This document shows, piece by piece, positions 25,564-35,963 of a stretch of 46,125 bases of DNA (within the stretch, counting starts at the first letter, position 1; the number at the start of each line of letters is the position of its first letter). The position numbers and the translations under genes were made by a program. Below the pieces are notes generated by a model. That model saw nothing but the letters and a program-made list of their open reading frames with translations, was not told the origin of the DNA and searched no databases. The stretch comes from Ichthyophonus hoferi (lineage: Eukaryota > Opisthokonta > Ichthyosporea > Ichthyophonida > Ichthyophonidae): positions 39,259 through 85,383 of the forward strand of contig NAOQ01000218.1 in the NCBI GenBank assembly GCA_002751075.1, given 5' to 3'.

Positions 25564-26130
25564 GTTATTCTGTAGAAATTAAGTATTGTACAAACTTACG
25601 TTGCTTTTAAGCAAAATTTTATACTTTGAAAATGCGGTGATTGGTGTTTAATCATCTACGGCTTTTAAAATATAACCAATTATTATATTTCATGGCTCAC
25701 ATTCCTTTTTTGAAATTTTTATTAAAAATAACTATATTTGGAAATTATTTTAAAATTATTTTAAAATTCATATCTGACTGAATAAGTTTAACATATGTGC
25801 TCATGAGTATCATGCGCTTCATAAAAGAAAAGAAAAAAGAAAAAAGTAATAGAAATCTGAGATGCGTATAACGTAAGACCCCTACAACTGCAATAGACAT
25901 AGAGGGGACAGAGGCTTCAATGATTTATTCAATCGTCACCTACACTATAACTACGATATAAATCTAGCCTAAAACACATACCTCAGAACCTGTCTGAGGC
26001 CTATTTATATACTTGACTTGAGCCGAGTTACCACAAATCTTTGCACATGGCAAGACGCTGGATGCCATAGAGCCAAATCCAGAGCAAGCAAGAATATTTC
26101 ACGCACAGCTTGGTGAGCTGTCTTATGTCT
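25564..26130. other. Intergenic region upstream of the penta-EF gene
   Basis: AT-rich; expected to hold the promoter and any non-coding first exon of the minus-strand gene, but no specific element is recognised. Confidence 0.35.
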
Positions 26131-26424
26131 TACGTTCTGTTTCTTTTTTTCACATTGGATGTCATACGCCATTCCAGTCACCTCTGAATGCCATCAGTAT
26201 TATCTAGCTCATTTATAGTTTATTTAGCGAGGGATTGGCTAATAGTATCCAGTTAGGGCTATGGTTCCTTGCGCGTTTCCATTGTATTTCGTTTTATTTT
26301 ATTCCATATTGGATGCCATACGCCATTCCAGGCACTTCTTAATGCCATCAGCATTATCTAGTTCATTTAGTGAGTGATAAGCTAACAGTATCCAATTAGA
26401 GCTATGGTCCCTTGCACGTTTCCA
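26131..26424. repeat. ~150-bp tandem duplication
   Basis: Copies at about 26131-26281 and 26285-26424, offset 154 bp. Both contain TTGGATG(t/c)CATACGCCATTCCAG, a GCCATCAG-ATTATCTAG stretch, and end in CCTTGC(g/a)CGTTTCCA. The second copy lacks about a dozen bases in the middle. No coding potential seen. Confidence 0.85.
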
Positions 26425-26987
26425 CCATTATAACATTTGATTTGCTGGTAAGTTAATGACCTAGCAACGTATGTATTTTTGAATGTAGAAAGAGCAGTCA
26501 TCTGCTTTTTTCGAGAGTCAATTGATTGGACATCCAGCTATTGAGTTGGCAGCAAAGTAGACATCAGAGAAAGCATTAGGAGTCAAAGGTGCTCTTTTGT
26601 ATAAAATGCCCTACTCGATGGTTGTTGCGAGGTAGTGGAGTAGATGCATTACCATTTGTTGAATTATTTCTATCCCTACTAGCGTTAGGCTGAAATCTTC
26701 ATAATGTCTTGTATGAAAATACATATTTCTCATGTAGTATTGCATCTTTAAATATTCAGTGGCGTTTAGAATAAGGTTTCAATCGATAATTAAGAGTTAG
26801 GCATTAATGAATTATATTTAATTGGAACTAGATGTTTAGTGCAGTCAAGCATGTAAATGTACCAGGGTTGTAAATAATGTTGTCCAACATTTTCATCACA
26901 TTGTGATTCATGATACATATATAATACATAGCATTATCCTTTACATAATTAGTTGGATAAATGGTGCTGACAACATGTTAGATAATA
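26425..26987. other. Intergenic, no gene seen
   Basis: AT-rich sequence with no long frame or recognised repeat. Confidence 0.4.
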
Positions 26988-27560
26988 TTGGCAATAAGAC
27001 AAGTATCTTTTGTACAGAGTTCTATCAGTCTGTCGTCGTCGTCAGATAAAGGGCAGACTAAAGCTCTAGCTAGCTGCTCTTGAATCTCCATATGTTAATC
27101 AATGGATATAGAAGCTTTTAGCTTCTTACTTGGTAATATATTGTATCAGATTCTGTGTTAGCTCTAAGGTCTTGAACACAGCTGTCAGGATCTCAAATTG
27201 TATAACTGGTAGTGGTTATTGTTGTCTGACCAGTATACGTAATAGCTGTTTGATTAGAGTTGTCTTGAAGACTCAGTTGTTGTGCTAGAGTATTCCTAAC
27301 ATGAAAAAACATGAAATACATAAATTGAACAGTAAATATTGACAACCGAGAACAGTGTTTATAATTAGTTCCTTTTGTTCCTTTTATACTTCCCTGACCG
27401 TTTTTTAATGCAGATATCAATGTGGCATAATCTGTTGATGTGAATTAAGAATCATGTTGGGTAAAACAATTCACAGAAGACCACTGAGATCCAATAGAAT
27501 TGTCTGGTTTTATTTTGATGATTTAATTATCATGTCCTTATTTGGATAACTTTCCTTGGT
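26988..27560 (-). repeat. Dispersed repeat R1 (copy 2)
   Basis: Matches 36757-37490 over most of its length. Shared stretches include GAGTTCTATCAG-CTGTCGTCG, CAATGGATATAGAAGCTTTT, AACATGAAAAAACAT and ATAAATTGAACAGTAAATAT. The right part then thins out to a short match around CATGTCCTTATTTGGAT. A 75-codon open frame at 27420-27193 on the minus strand corresponds to the open frame at 37079-36828 in the other copy, so the family has decayed coding sequence. Confidence 0.6.
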
Positions 27561-27941
27561 CGATCTCTTCTCAATACCATGACACCTTAATTCAACTTTA
27601 GCTAATCAATAAAAGATTAACCTACAATCAGGTAAAAATTCAACGTTTATTCACAAAAAATTTCCAGCCCCATTACGAGACGAGTCACAGCTTTATATAG
27701 TTTTTTCAAACTCTACTGAAAACCTGCTCAGTATAAATAGAACAAACCACTAAGATGTCGTTACTACAATTATCATAACGATTGGGTTTACACTTTAGCT
27801 TAATCTTTGTTCAGATTCCCAAAGATACCTAGAAGAATTTATTAGTATATTGCAATGATTTTTAGCAATCCCAATCCCAATTAATTAAGGTCAATATATA
27901 GCCAATCAAAATATAGGTAAATAATATCAAATGTAAATTAA
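27561..27941. other. Intergenic, no gene seen
   Basis: AT-rich sequence running into an assembly gap; nothing recognised. Confidence 0.4.
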
Positions 27942-28446
27942 NNNNNNNNNNNNNNNNNNNNNNNNNNNNNNNNNNNNNNNNNNNNNNNNNNNNNNNNNNN
28001 NNNNNNNNNNNNNNNNNNNNNNNNNNNNNNNNNNNNNNNNNNNNNNNNNNNNNNNNNNNNNNNNNNNNNNNNNNNNNNNNNNNNNNNNNNNNNNNNNNNN
28101 NNNNNNNNNNNNNNNNNNNNNNNNNNNNNNNNNNNNNNNNNNNNNNNNNNNNNNNNNNNNNNNNNNNNNNNNNNNNNNNNNNNNNNNNNNNNNNNNNNNN
28201 NNNNNNNNNNNNNNNNNNNNNNNNNNNNNNNNNNNNNNNNNNNNNNNNNNNNNNNNNNNNNNNNNNNNNNNNNNNNNNNNNNNNNNNNNNNNNNNNNNNN
28301 NNNNNNNNNNNNNNNNNNNNNNNNNNNNNNNNNNNNNNNNNNNNNNNNNNNNNNNNNNNNNNNNNNNNNNNNNNNNNNNNNNNNNNNNNNNNNNNNNNNN
28401 NNNNNNNNNNNNNNNNNNNNNNNNNNNNNNNNNNNNNNNNNNNNNN
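27942..28446. other. Assembly gap (505 N)
   Basis: A run of undetermined bases, followed directly by a 16-bp poly-A tract at 28448-28463. Open frames spanning it are meaningless. The gap probably marks unresolved repeat sequence. Confidence 0.99.
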
Positions 28447-28469
28447 CAAAAAAAAAAAAAAAAACGTGT

Positions 28470-28945
28470 TTGGAAACATTCTAGTTGAAAACATCCAACA
28501 AATTCTCCTACAAAACTTAAGAATCAGAAGCCAATGTAAGCTCAATGGCATATACGATTTTTCATTTTAGGCTCATGCATTCCAGTCTAGCCAACATGTC
28601 CCTTGCATTGGTAATTGAGCTACAAAAGTATTACAAAGAGTATAATAAAATTTGGTTGAGCTCTTGTGCAAGTTCTATTCTGGTTTCCAATGTGGTAATC
28701 TTCATAGACAAGTATTCACACTACATCAAAGTGCATTTACTCAGGAAGAAATCAGACACCTGCAGGATGAAGCCACTAGTAAGATGACAGCTTTCACCTT
28801 GAATGTGCTGCCAACCAGGTGTCTACTAAAATTGACAATATGTTACAACCCGAATTTATGATCCGAGATCGTGATCAAGGATTTTTGATTGGACAATCTG
28901 AGCAAATACCTCTCATTTTTCCTATGATTCTAGAGTACCAAGAGG
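28470..28945 (+). pseudogene. Coding-like fragment beside the gap, unrecognised
   Basis: The stretch at about 28650-28945 has protein-like composition on the + strand, including an FTQEEIRHLQDEATSKM segment near 28737-28787 and, further on, a hydrophilic segment with RDRDQGF. No known motif is recognised and frames are not continuous. It lies in a district of broken mobile-element sequence and is most simply a fragment of one. Confidence 0.3.
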
Positions 28946-29249
28946 GATTGGAATAATAATTGCATGTCTGGCACCCAAACAATACATACACTATACCACA
29001 CAGGCATATATATATATATATATATATCTATTATTATTATTATAGATTAACTTCTACATTCAATAAGCTAACGAATGAGAACGTTATGTTAGTAAGTGTA
29101 TTAGGCAAATTGTAAAGAATGTAGAAAACATAACATAGCACTAATGAAATAGATCCTGAACCAATCAGGAACAAATGCAGATAAATGATATATGAAATAT
29201 CTTTGATTAAACTCTAATTTAGGAAATGCCCTTAAGTACAAAAGAGCAC

Positions 29250-30080
29250 TAGCTGTGATAGTATTCTTCATGGTTCTAGACACACAAATGACTAGCTACA
29301 AGGAAATATTAATAAACAAACTCTATCAGCAGGCATCTGATTAAAGATATAAACTGATCATCTCTCTGTATGTGACTCTTAGAACTAGATTATGAGAAAG
29401 AAAGACCGAAAGTCCATCAACAAGAAGGAAGAACCAGATATACTAGCATATCCCCATAAAGAACATGCATTCATCCTGCAAACCACAGGTACTACTGATA
29501 TTGAAAAGGTATATATCTCTGTTGATATTATAAACTCCCAAAGGCTTAGAATTGGAGTAAATCCAGCCAAAGAGACATTAATCTATATTCAATGAACTGA
29601 ATATGTTTTCAAAAATCTACCCCACATGAGTAAAGCAGCCTCAACTCTGTGAATTACCTCAACAGATCCAATTCAATTAGAGTCAGATTCTTTTCTTGAT
29701 ACTTGGAAATATGGAGTTCAAACTCTTGGTTTAGTAATCATTACAAATATAAAAGAAAGTTAGCTGTGCTAGCATTCTGGACCACTCTAAACACATATAA
29801 GTCAAACAGGAAATATCAATAAACAATATGATCAGCCAGCGCCTGATCAAATCCTTAAAATTACCACTTGAAATTATCTAAACTAACTCATACAATTATG
29901 CCCAAGAATTACAGAAGGATCAGGCAACAGTACTTGCCTACACTCATCTATATTGAACCATTGCTCTGGAATAGACTAAAATTGCCAACTTAGACAGAGC
30001 TTTGATTTCTGTAGATTCTAATGAAACTAAGAGATCCTGCACGTTCCTACATTCAACTATAAATGCAATTAACAATTAGC
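29250..30080 (+). pseudogene. Broken coding-like repeat, unrecognised modular family (copy 2, two modules)
   Basis: Two modules in direct orientation, about 508 bp apart (29250-29640 and 29758-30080), share protein-level pattern. Each has a segment like KEI-INN/K followed by LAY(P/T)H, then an (Y/L)ISVD motif (near 29510 and 30005). The first continues into RLRIGV...NLPH, which also occurs at 36176-35964 on the minus strand (DRIGV...NLPH). The second continues into SCTFL, which also occurs at 905-945. So the modules recur at three places in the window. No named domain is recognised, and the sequence is interrupted. Confidence 0.45.
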
Positions 30081-30189
30081 ACACTCAAGCTATTGATTCC
30101 TAGTTAGCAAATATTCTAACTTTAGATAAGGAAAATGGTCTTCAGCTATTATCAACTAATTAATCACAGGAGATAGCGTCTTTATCATC

Positions 30190-30540
30190 ATAAAAACTAG
30201 TATCTGTTGTACTGAGTTCTATTTGATTACAGTGTTCCCATCTTCTGTTATTTGTTGTTTGATCTGGATAGCTATCACTAGGTAAAAGACAAGCTAATGC
30301 CCCTGTGAGTTTTTCTTGCAGTACATACAACTATTCTGGGTTCAGAGATGCTCTAAACTTTTCACCCTGCAACTTGTACTATGTGCAATAACTGTGACCT
30401 AAACCACTGTGATCATAGATGGGCACTACACAAGTATCTTCTAATAGGTCAACTGTGCCAGGCTTGATTAATTGGCCTTCTAGTAAAGAATCTGGATGAT
30501 AAATTTCCTCCACCTGGAACTTAAAAAAGAATATAAATGA
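30190..30540 (-). repeat. Dispersed repeat R1, coding-like copy
   Basis: On the minus strand this reads as protein-like sequence with EEIYHPDSLLEGQL, resembling VDNSDVLLSGQLVESDVD at 37079-36828, and ends in a LACLLPSDSYPDQ / IELSTTDTS pattern shared with 21940-22100 and the left ends of the other copies. A possible splice acceptor lies near 30520. The protein is not recognised. Confidence 0.45.
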
Positions 30541-32717
30541 ATGAGTAAAATAAATTTTCAGAAAGCTTTAGCATATATTGATGACTTAAAACAGTGACGT
30601 TATTATTGTTTTCAAAACTTACTATATATGCATCATGGCAAAATGCAATCAGTATAAGGGTAGGTTCTAATCAGTCCTGTATGCATAGACAAGCCATTCT
30701 TTTGGCTAGTTGACTTAACAACACTTCACTACAAAATAAAGGACCAATAGTAGGCATAATTGCCAAAAAAAAAAAAATTTCTATTGAACTTAATTGGTAA
30801 ATAGAATTAAAAGCATAAGTGTGATAACAATAAGAAAGAATAATCTGCTTAAGAATAGTAAAAAACTTTGTTTCAATATTTTGTAATACAAATAAATAAG
30901 GAATCCATGTAGAATTTTACAAATGTTCCAACAATACCTACAGTACATGAATGAACACTGCTCTTTAACAACTACAAGATCTTAACTTTGTAAATAAACT
31001 TTAACTTAGTCACATCACTACACCCTAAACAATATATAATTATATTAATATTTGTTAAAACCAAAGTTTCAACTGTGCTTTAGCCTATCATTTCTTTACA
31101 TTTATTTTTTTGTATCAAATAAGAAAAAACATTACGATCTTACATGGCTAAAGTCTGGTATGGCATCCTGCTACTGTTAGCTGACCCACGTTATTACTGG
31201 GTAATAACTTAGGAATTGATAGAGCAGATGCATTCAACAATACACACATACCAACTAGACATCCAAATAAAGACTTGGAGGTCTTTTCTTGAATAGTATC
31301 AAAACAGTCTTTCAGTACTAGAATATATATATACAAGGCTGAAAAGAATAATAAAGGACTGCTGTCCACTCATTCAAATAATATTGACTTTTTTTTTACC
31401 AGATTATCTAATATATATATGTTATGCTAGGTATATCTAGAGAGGTAGAATTGTGTAATATAGATATCAATCTATAAGGCCAACTGACTAGTTCAATCTG
31501 ATAATAACACCTCTCTTATTGAACCTAGAATTACTGTATATATCATCTTCAGCCAGTCTTGGATCACTATGATTTTATTTACAAAAAAATTACCTGGGAA
31601 GAAACTGAAGGCATCTTTGTTACTCAACTAAAAGCATTAGCTTCAAGAAGAGTTAGAAAAAGCTTTGACATATTCATTACTAAATGGTAGATACTGATAA
31701 TACTTTTACTCTTTCTGTTTCAAGTAATATCAATAAACAAAGGGACCTTTTGTGGCTCATTACCTTAATAAAATTACAAATTCTCGTTAAAAACTTGTAA
31801 TTTTATATTTATATTAATTTGTCACAAAACCAGTGTTGGTTTTTAAATAAATAAGGAAAAACTAACTGCACTCCCCCCCTTACAGACCTAGTCCTCAAAA
31901 ACTTCAACAAATAATAAAAATATTTCTTTACCTACTTCTACTCGGTGTACCCGAGGAATCACATTGAAGCACCCTTAATTCGGGTATGCCTTCAATGATA
32001 CATAGATATAGGGGTCAAAAGTATTGAACCTGTCTAACTACAACTGACAAACCCCTACTTATTCAAAAATTGGCGCAAAAATTGAAAGTCACAGTTTATT
32101 TTAATTTAGAACCAGTCTAATATATACATACAAAACAGAAATCGGTTTAGAAAGACGAACTTACCTTGAACATGTCGAATGATGCAGTACTTAAAAGCTT
32201 GGAGTTGCCTGTAAAATAAGAAATAAATTATGCATAACTCACTTGCACGTAAAATACACTCCCCGGCTATTACTGATATAGTAATAATATTTCAAGGAAA
32301 ATAACAATACACATAAGCTATTGGAACATTGATATAATGGCATGTTCCATCATAAAGGAATTATTTTTATAGGGCAATGCACTAGTTCCAAAACTAAACT
32401 ATTAAGAACAAAGCAAAGCAAAGCATGCACACGAACACAAAAAACAAGACCTCAAATGTCATTGTATTGCCCAATATAAAAAATATTCTACAATGGGCAC
32501 GGGATAACACGGCTTTAAACCATGCATTCCGGAACAGGTGTTAACCAATATCCATCACATGGAGATAGATATATGGAAACCAAAGCAACGGTTCAATGAA
32601 CCATCGCTAGCCCGTAGATACAAAGACACCATCCATTATAAATAATGGCGAGGCCCTGTCCCATAGAAATGGGCATTGGCATGGTGACAATAATGATTAG
32701 ATAACCAAAGCGGTTGC
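30541..32717. other. Intergenic region left of RPL7A
   Basis: No gene is supported. A minus-strand open frame at 31369-31148 has no known motif. Two adjacent hairpins occur at 31941-31997. A sequence like ATTCAAAAATTGGCGCA near 32060 resembles one inside the Copia LTR at about 36243-36260, suggesting a small LTR scrap. Confidence 0.4.
31941..31997. other. Two adjacent hairpins
   Basis: CTCGG-TGTAC-CCGAG at 31941-31955, then an arm pair CATTGAAG (31962-31969) / CTTCAATG (31990-31997) that continues inward through CA/TG and CCC/GGG with small bulges. It could be a structured RNA, a transcription-termination or LTR structure, or chance. Confidence 0.35.
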
Positions 32718-32723
32718 TTTATT
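32718..32723 (-). terminator. RPL7A polyadenylation signal
   Basis: AATAAA on the minus strand, 34 bp beyond the RPL7A stop codon. Confidence 0.7.
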
Positions 32724-32756
32724 AAAAGGTAAACAGTAATAATATATTAAATCTGT

Positions 32757-33919
32757 TTATGCCTCAATGCGCATGGCGATCTCCTTGGCGGCAGCCTTAG
32801 CGATCTTCTCCTGGGCAGCCATAGACTTCTGGCCGAGGATGTGGCCACCCCAGTGCTTACGGTCCTCCTCCCACTTCTCGGTGAAGTTGGCGTTGACAGC
32901 CTCAACGAGCTTGTTGAAGGAAGCAAGGTCAGCCTGCTTGATGTCAGTGAAGCAAATGGCAGAGGCCTTCTTCTGGTGGATGAGGGCACCAAGACGAGAC
33001 TTACCCTTGACGATGCAGTAAGGGACATCCATCTTGCGGCAGAGGGCAGGGAGCCACACAACGATTTCAATGGGGTCAACATCATGGGCAATGACAACCA
33101 ACTTGGCCTTCTTCTTCTCAATGAGAGCGGTGACATGGTTGATTCCGAACTTAAGGACCTCGGGTCTCTTCACTTCCTCAACAGTCTTTCCCTCAGCCTT
33201 GGCCGTGGCAATAGCAGTAAGACGCTCCTTCTTCTGGGCCTTGGTCTCGGGGCGATAACCAGCGGCGAGCTTCATGAGCTCAGCGGCAGTGTGCTTGTCA
33301 AGAGTCTTAGAGAACTGGTTGAGGGTGGGAGGCACTTTCAAGCGCTGAAGAAGAACGGTCTTCTGGCGTTGAAGGCGGATGTACTTGGGCCATCTGATGT
33401 AACGAGTGAGATCGCGAGTGGGCTGGATGGCTCCTCCGATACCGAAGTTGCGGGCCTTCTCGGCGAAAAGAGGGTTAACTGGGGCCTTAACCTTCTTGGA
33501 GCTGGCAGCGGCCACACGTCCCTTAGCAGATACAGCCTTAGCCTGAAGGAGTCAAGAGAACATGTAAGGATCAGTTAAACGTATTTTTATTTATATAAAA
33601 TAATAATGTTGTATATATTGCAATGCTTGTACGATAATATATAAGTGAGCTCAGACATCCAAGGAAGGTCGTTCGCCATCATTGACCGAAGTCTATAGTG
33701 GAAACTGCGAAGTAGGAAGGTCATCATCATTGCTCCATGATAGTAATAATAATGTAATATAACATAACTAATATAAAAATATATGTAACCATAGCATCGG
33801 ATAAAATAGAATATCAGATGGGTAATAACTAGTGCGATGTACTACAACGCAAAGTGGATGGATGCGGATTTACATTATTTAATAGCGACAATATCAAAAT
33901 TAATCTAATAACTAACCAT
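32757..33919 (-). CDS. RPL7A: 60S ribosomal protein L7a (eL8)
   Basis: A structural protein of the large ribosomal subunit, of the L7Ae/L30e RNA-binding family. Coding exon 1 is only the ATG (33919-33917), followed by donor GTTAGT. Exon 2 runs 33542-32757 after a pyrimidine-rich CAG acceptor. Together they give 262 residues (human 266). A basic Ala/Lys-rich start ([17 protein letters not shown]) is followed by [15 protein letters not shown], then [18 protein letters not shown] and KVPPTLNQF. The L7Ae core contains [40 protein letters not shown] and the C-terminal KHWGGHILG, all close to animal eL8. The intron of 374 bp carries U14 snoRNA on the same strand. Codon use is strikingly GC-rich at third positions compared with the surrounding DNA, as expected of a highly expressed gene. 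The ATG-only first exon is common among ribosomal-protein genes. Confidence 0.97.
33647..33735 (-). ncRNA. SNORD14: U14 C/D-box small nucleolar RNA in the RPL7A intron
   Basis: U14 guides 2'-O-methylation of 18S rRNA and is also needed for 18S processing. On the minus strand a GAGC/GCTC stem (33735-33732 with 33650-33647) closes the RNA. The C box ATGATGA lies at 33730-33724 and the D box CTGA at 33654-33651. The D-box guide CCTTCCTTGGATGT (33668-33655) is complementary to the conserved 18S stretch ACAUCCAAGGAAGG; the fifth base above the D box points at the C known as Cm462 in human 18S. Domain A, TTCGCAGTTTCCAC (33711-33698), is complementary to the 18S 5' region GUGGAAACUGCGAA. This order of boxes and domains is diagnostic of U14. 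It would be released from the spliced RPL7A intron. The host is unusual: vertebrate copies known to me sit in HSPA8 and RPS13. Confidence 0.95.
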
Positions 33920-33940
33920 TTTGTCAGTTCAAGAAGAGAC

Positions 33941-33983
33941 GGTAAAGAAGACAACACATGGGTTGGCTAGGTATATATAAATG
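33941..33983 (-). promoter_or_regulatory. RPL7A core promoter: TATA-like box and pyrimidine-rich start
   Basis: On the minus strand a TTTATATATA sequence at about 33982-33971 is followed some 25 bp later by CTTCTTTACC (33950-33941), a terminal-oligopyrimidine-like tract, and then GTCTCTTCTT before the ATG. Position and composition fit a 5' TOP start, the usual translational control of ribosomal-protein mRNAs. The exact start site is inferred. Confidence 0.5.
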
Positions 33984-34719
33984 AGGGAATAGGGCAGGAA
34001 GGTTTGTGCGACATAATAGGAAGTGAAATTTAACAATTCAATGAGGATGTTTGCAATAAAACTTCCTATACCAATCCTCCAATGATATGGAACCGCTATT
34101 AATAAAAGTTAAACTGTGCCAACTAAACTTAAGATCAAAAATTGAAAATTGAAAATTAATGAACAATTGGATACATATAGAAAGTTATATAATGGACGGT
34201 CTATATGTATTTACATTACATAGCATCCTGGGAGATAATAAAGGTAATATGTCAAACAAATTTGAATATAGCTTGATTAATAATATTATATTCCAACAAC
34301 ATGGACTAATATATAATTTTAATAAATATAGTAATAGTAATTATTGTAATTATTATTATCATTATTATAAAAAAAATCTTCAATACATATTCACGCTTTA
34401 TTCTTTACCTTTGTTTCAATAAGAATTCTTTTTAGTTAGTAATATATATATAATGAACAATGAACGAATAAAATTTGAAATTATTTTTCCTAGATCGTGA
34501 TATTTATTACTATTGGTTAGCCCTATCAATTAAATTAGTATAAGATGATTGTTGTAATGCAATGCAATTAAAATATAGTCATTAAATGCCATCAATTAGC
34601 AAGAATATTGTTTTAGAGCGTTAGATCCTGCTATTGCTATGATGTTTGCATCAAAATCATCTAGTCCTAACCATGACTTTAAAAAATGGGTTAGACTTAT
34701 TTTAATATATTTAAAACCA
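33984..34719. other. Intergenic, no gene seen
   Basis: AT-rich sequence with TAA/TTA-rich runs near 34320-34380; open frames here are compositional. Confidence 0.4.
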
Positions 34720-34767
34720 GAAAAATAATATTAGCATATTCCAAAGGCGTTGCTGAAGAATATATAT

Positions 34768-35090
34768 ATGTCACAAATAACAAGTTCCTAGTAGGACGTC
34801 ATTGTAATAATTACGTTATCTTTAGCAAGTGTGAGCCATTTGTAATATGCAAGGAAATGTGTTATGTTTGCATCTATGAACGAAATTTGAGGTTCAAGAA
34901 CTCACTTAGTTTACACGTGTACCTTAGGCACTATATAAAGGTGGAAAGCTCAGGGCAAATAGACCAATTTTATTTTCTAGTTGTAATGTAAATATAGAAC
35001 AGCCTTGAAGGCTTAGTATTTAATAAAGGATTGGAGCCTCCGTCCCATCTATGGCTATTGCACTTATAAAAGACCTGAGGTCCGACCATA
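34768..35090 (+). mobile_element. LTR copy of family L2 (solo LTR or fragment)
   Basis: Resembles 44203-44535 and the start of 45961-46125. Shared features in order: a TG-CACAA-TA start, GTCATTGTAA, a GTGAGCCATTT segment, a TATA-box-like CTATATAAAGG, a TTAATAAAG polyadenylation signal, CTC(c/t)GTC(c/t)CATC, CTAT(g)GCTATTG and GAGGTCC-ACC. TATA box plus AATAAA in this order is typical of an LTR. A diverged ~45-bp direct repeat flanks it (about 34725-34768 and 35145-35190). No coding partner is next to it, so it is a fossil LTR. Confidence 0.6.
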
Positions 35091-35963
35091 AATGTATCTA
35101 TTCTATTTATTCCAGCAAGGGTTCTTACATTTTTAAGAAACCTAAGCTAAAAAAATATTATAAGCATATTTTAAAGACGCTGTTAATATATATGAGCTAT
35201 GTGTACACGTTGAGAATCTCCCGTGGTATTCCAGGGCTGTAATATTCTTGCAAAAAAATGAAAGGGAAATTTGATATTGAGGTCTGGCCAGAAATTATTA
35301 TATTTATCACATTTTATATATCGTATTTCATTATTTTATTTTAGGAATGCGTTTTTAAAAATTTCCTTTTAATATTATTTATAATTAGTTATGATTGTTT
35401 ATAATTAAGTAATTTTATATGGGAAATTACTATTACATACATCATTGAATTTTGCTATTCCATATTTGATTATAAACTAAAATATAAACCTGCAATTCTT
35501 TTTCCAATCTTCATAGTTATTAAATTTGTTCCATTCAAAGAGTGATTTTGAAATTACGTATGTGCTTAAAATTTATTTTTTTCTGTTAATTGTCAACTAA
35601 ATATTGCCGAAAGCAACGCATTATGACGTTGTATCATGTAAATTAGGTTCATTGATTTATTAGGATTACAATTAAATGGTAGTGAATTCTTACAAATATA
35701 TGTAGTTCTAAATTATTATTATATTATATAATTTACAAAAACTACCCAATCATCACACTTCAAGCGATTATAAAAAAAAGAGAATATATTGTGAGTAAGT
35801 TAAACTATTGAAAATTTATTTCATATATAATATAATATAATATAATACAAAAGAAAAACAAATAAATAAATGATGTATAATACTTGTATCAATTAACTTT
35901 CATATAGTGTATAAAGCCCCATGGAGTATAGCGTACAGTTTTGGAGGCAGGATCTAACCTAGA
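35091..35963. other. AT-rich intergenic region
   Basis: No gene seen. It includes a TATAA-type repeat near 35825-35847. Confidence 0.4.

Noticed and set aside
27862-28551. A 229-codon open frame
   Set aside because: It spans the N gap, so its openness is an artefact.
30205-30245. Resemblance of TAGTATCTGTTGTACTGAGT to the U2 snRNA branch-recognition region
   Set aside because: Only about 20 bases match loosely, the flanks do not, and the sister copies of this repeat lose the match while keeping a protein pattern.
32767-33578. Open frames opposite and overlapping RPL7A, one of 245 codons
   Set aside because: They are shadow frames of a GC3-rich, highly conserved coding exon on the other strand.
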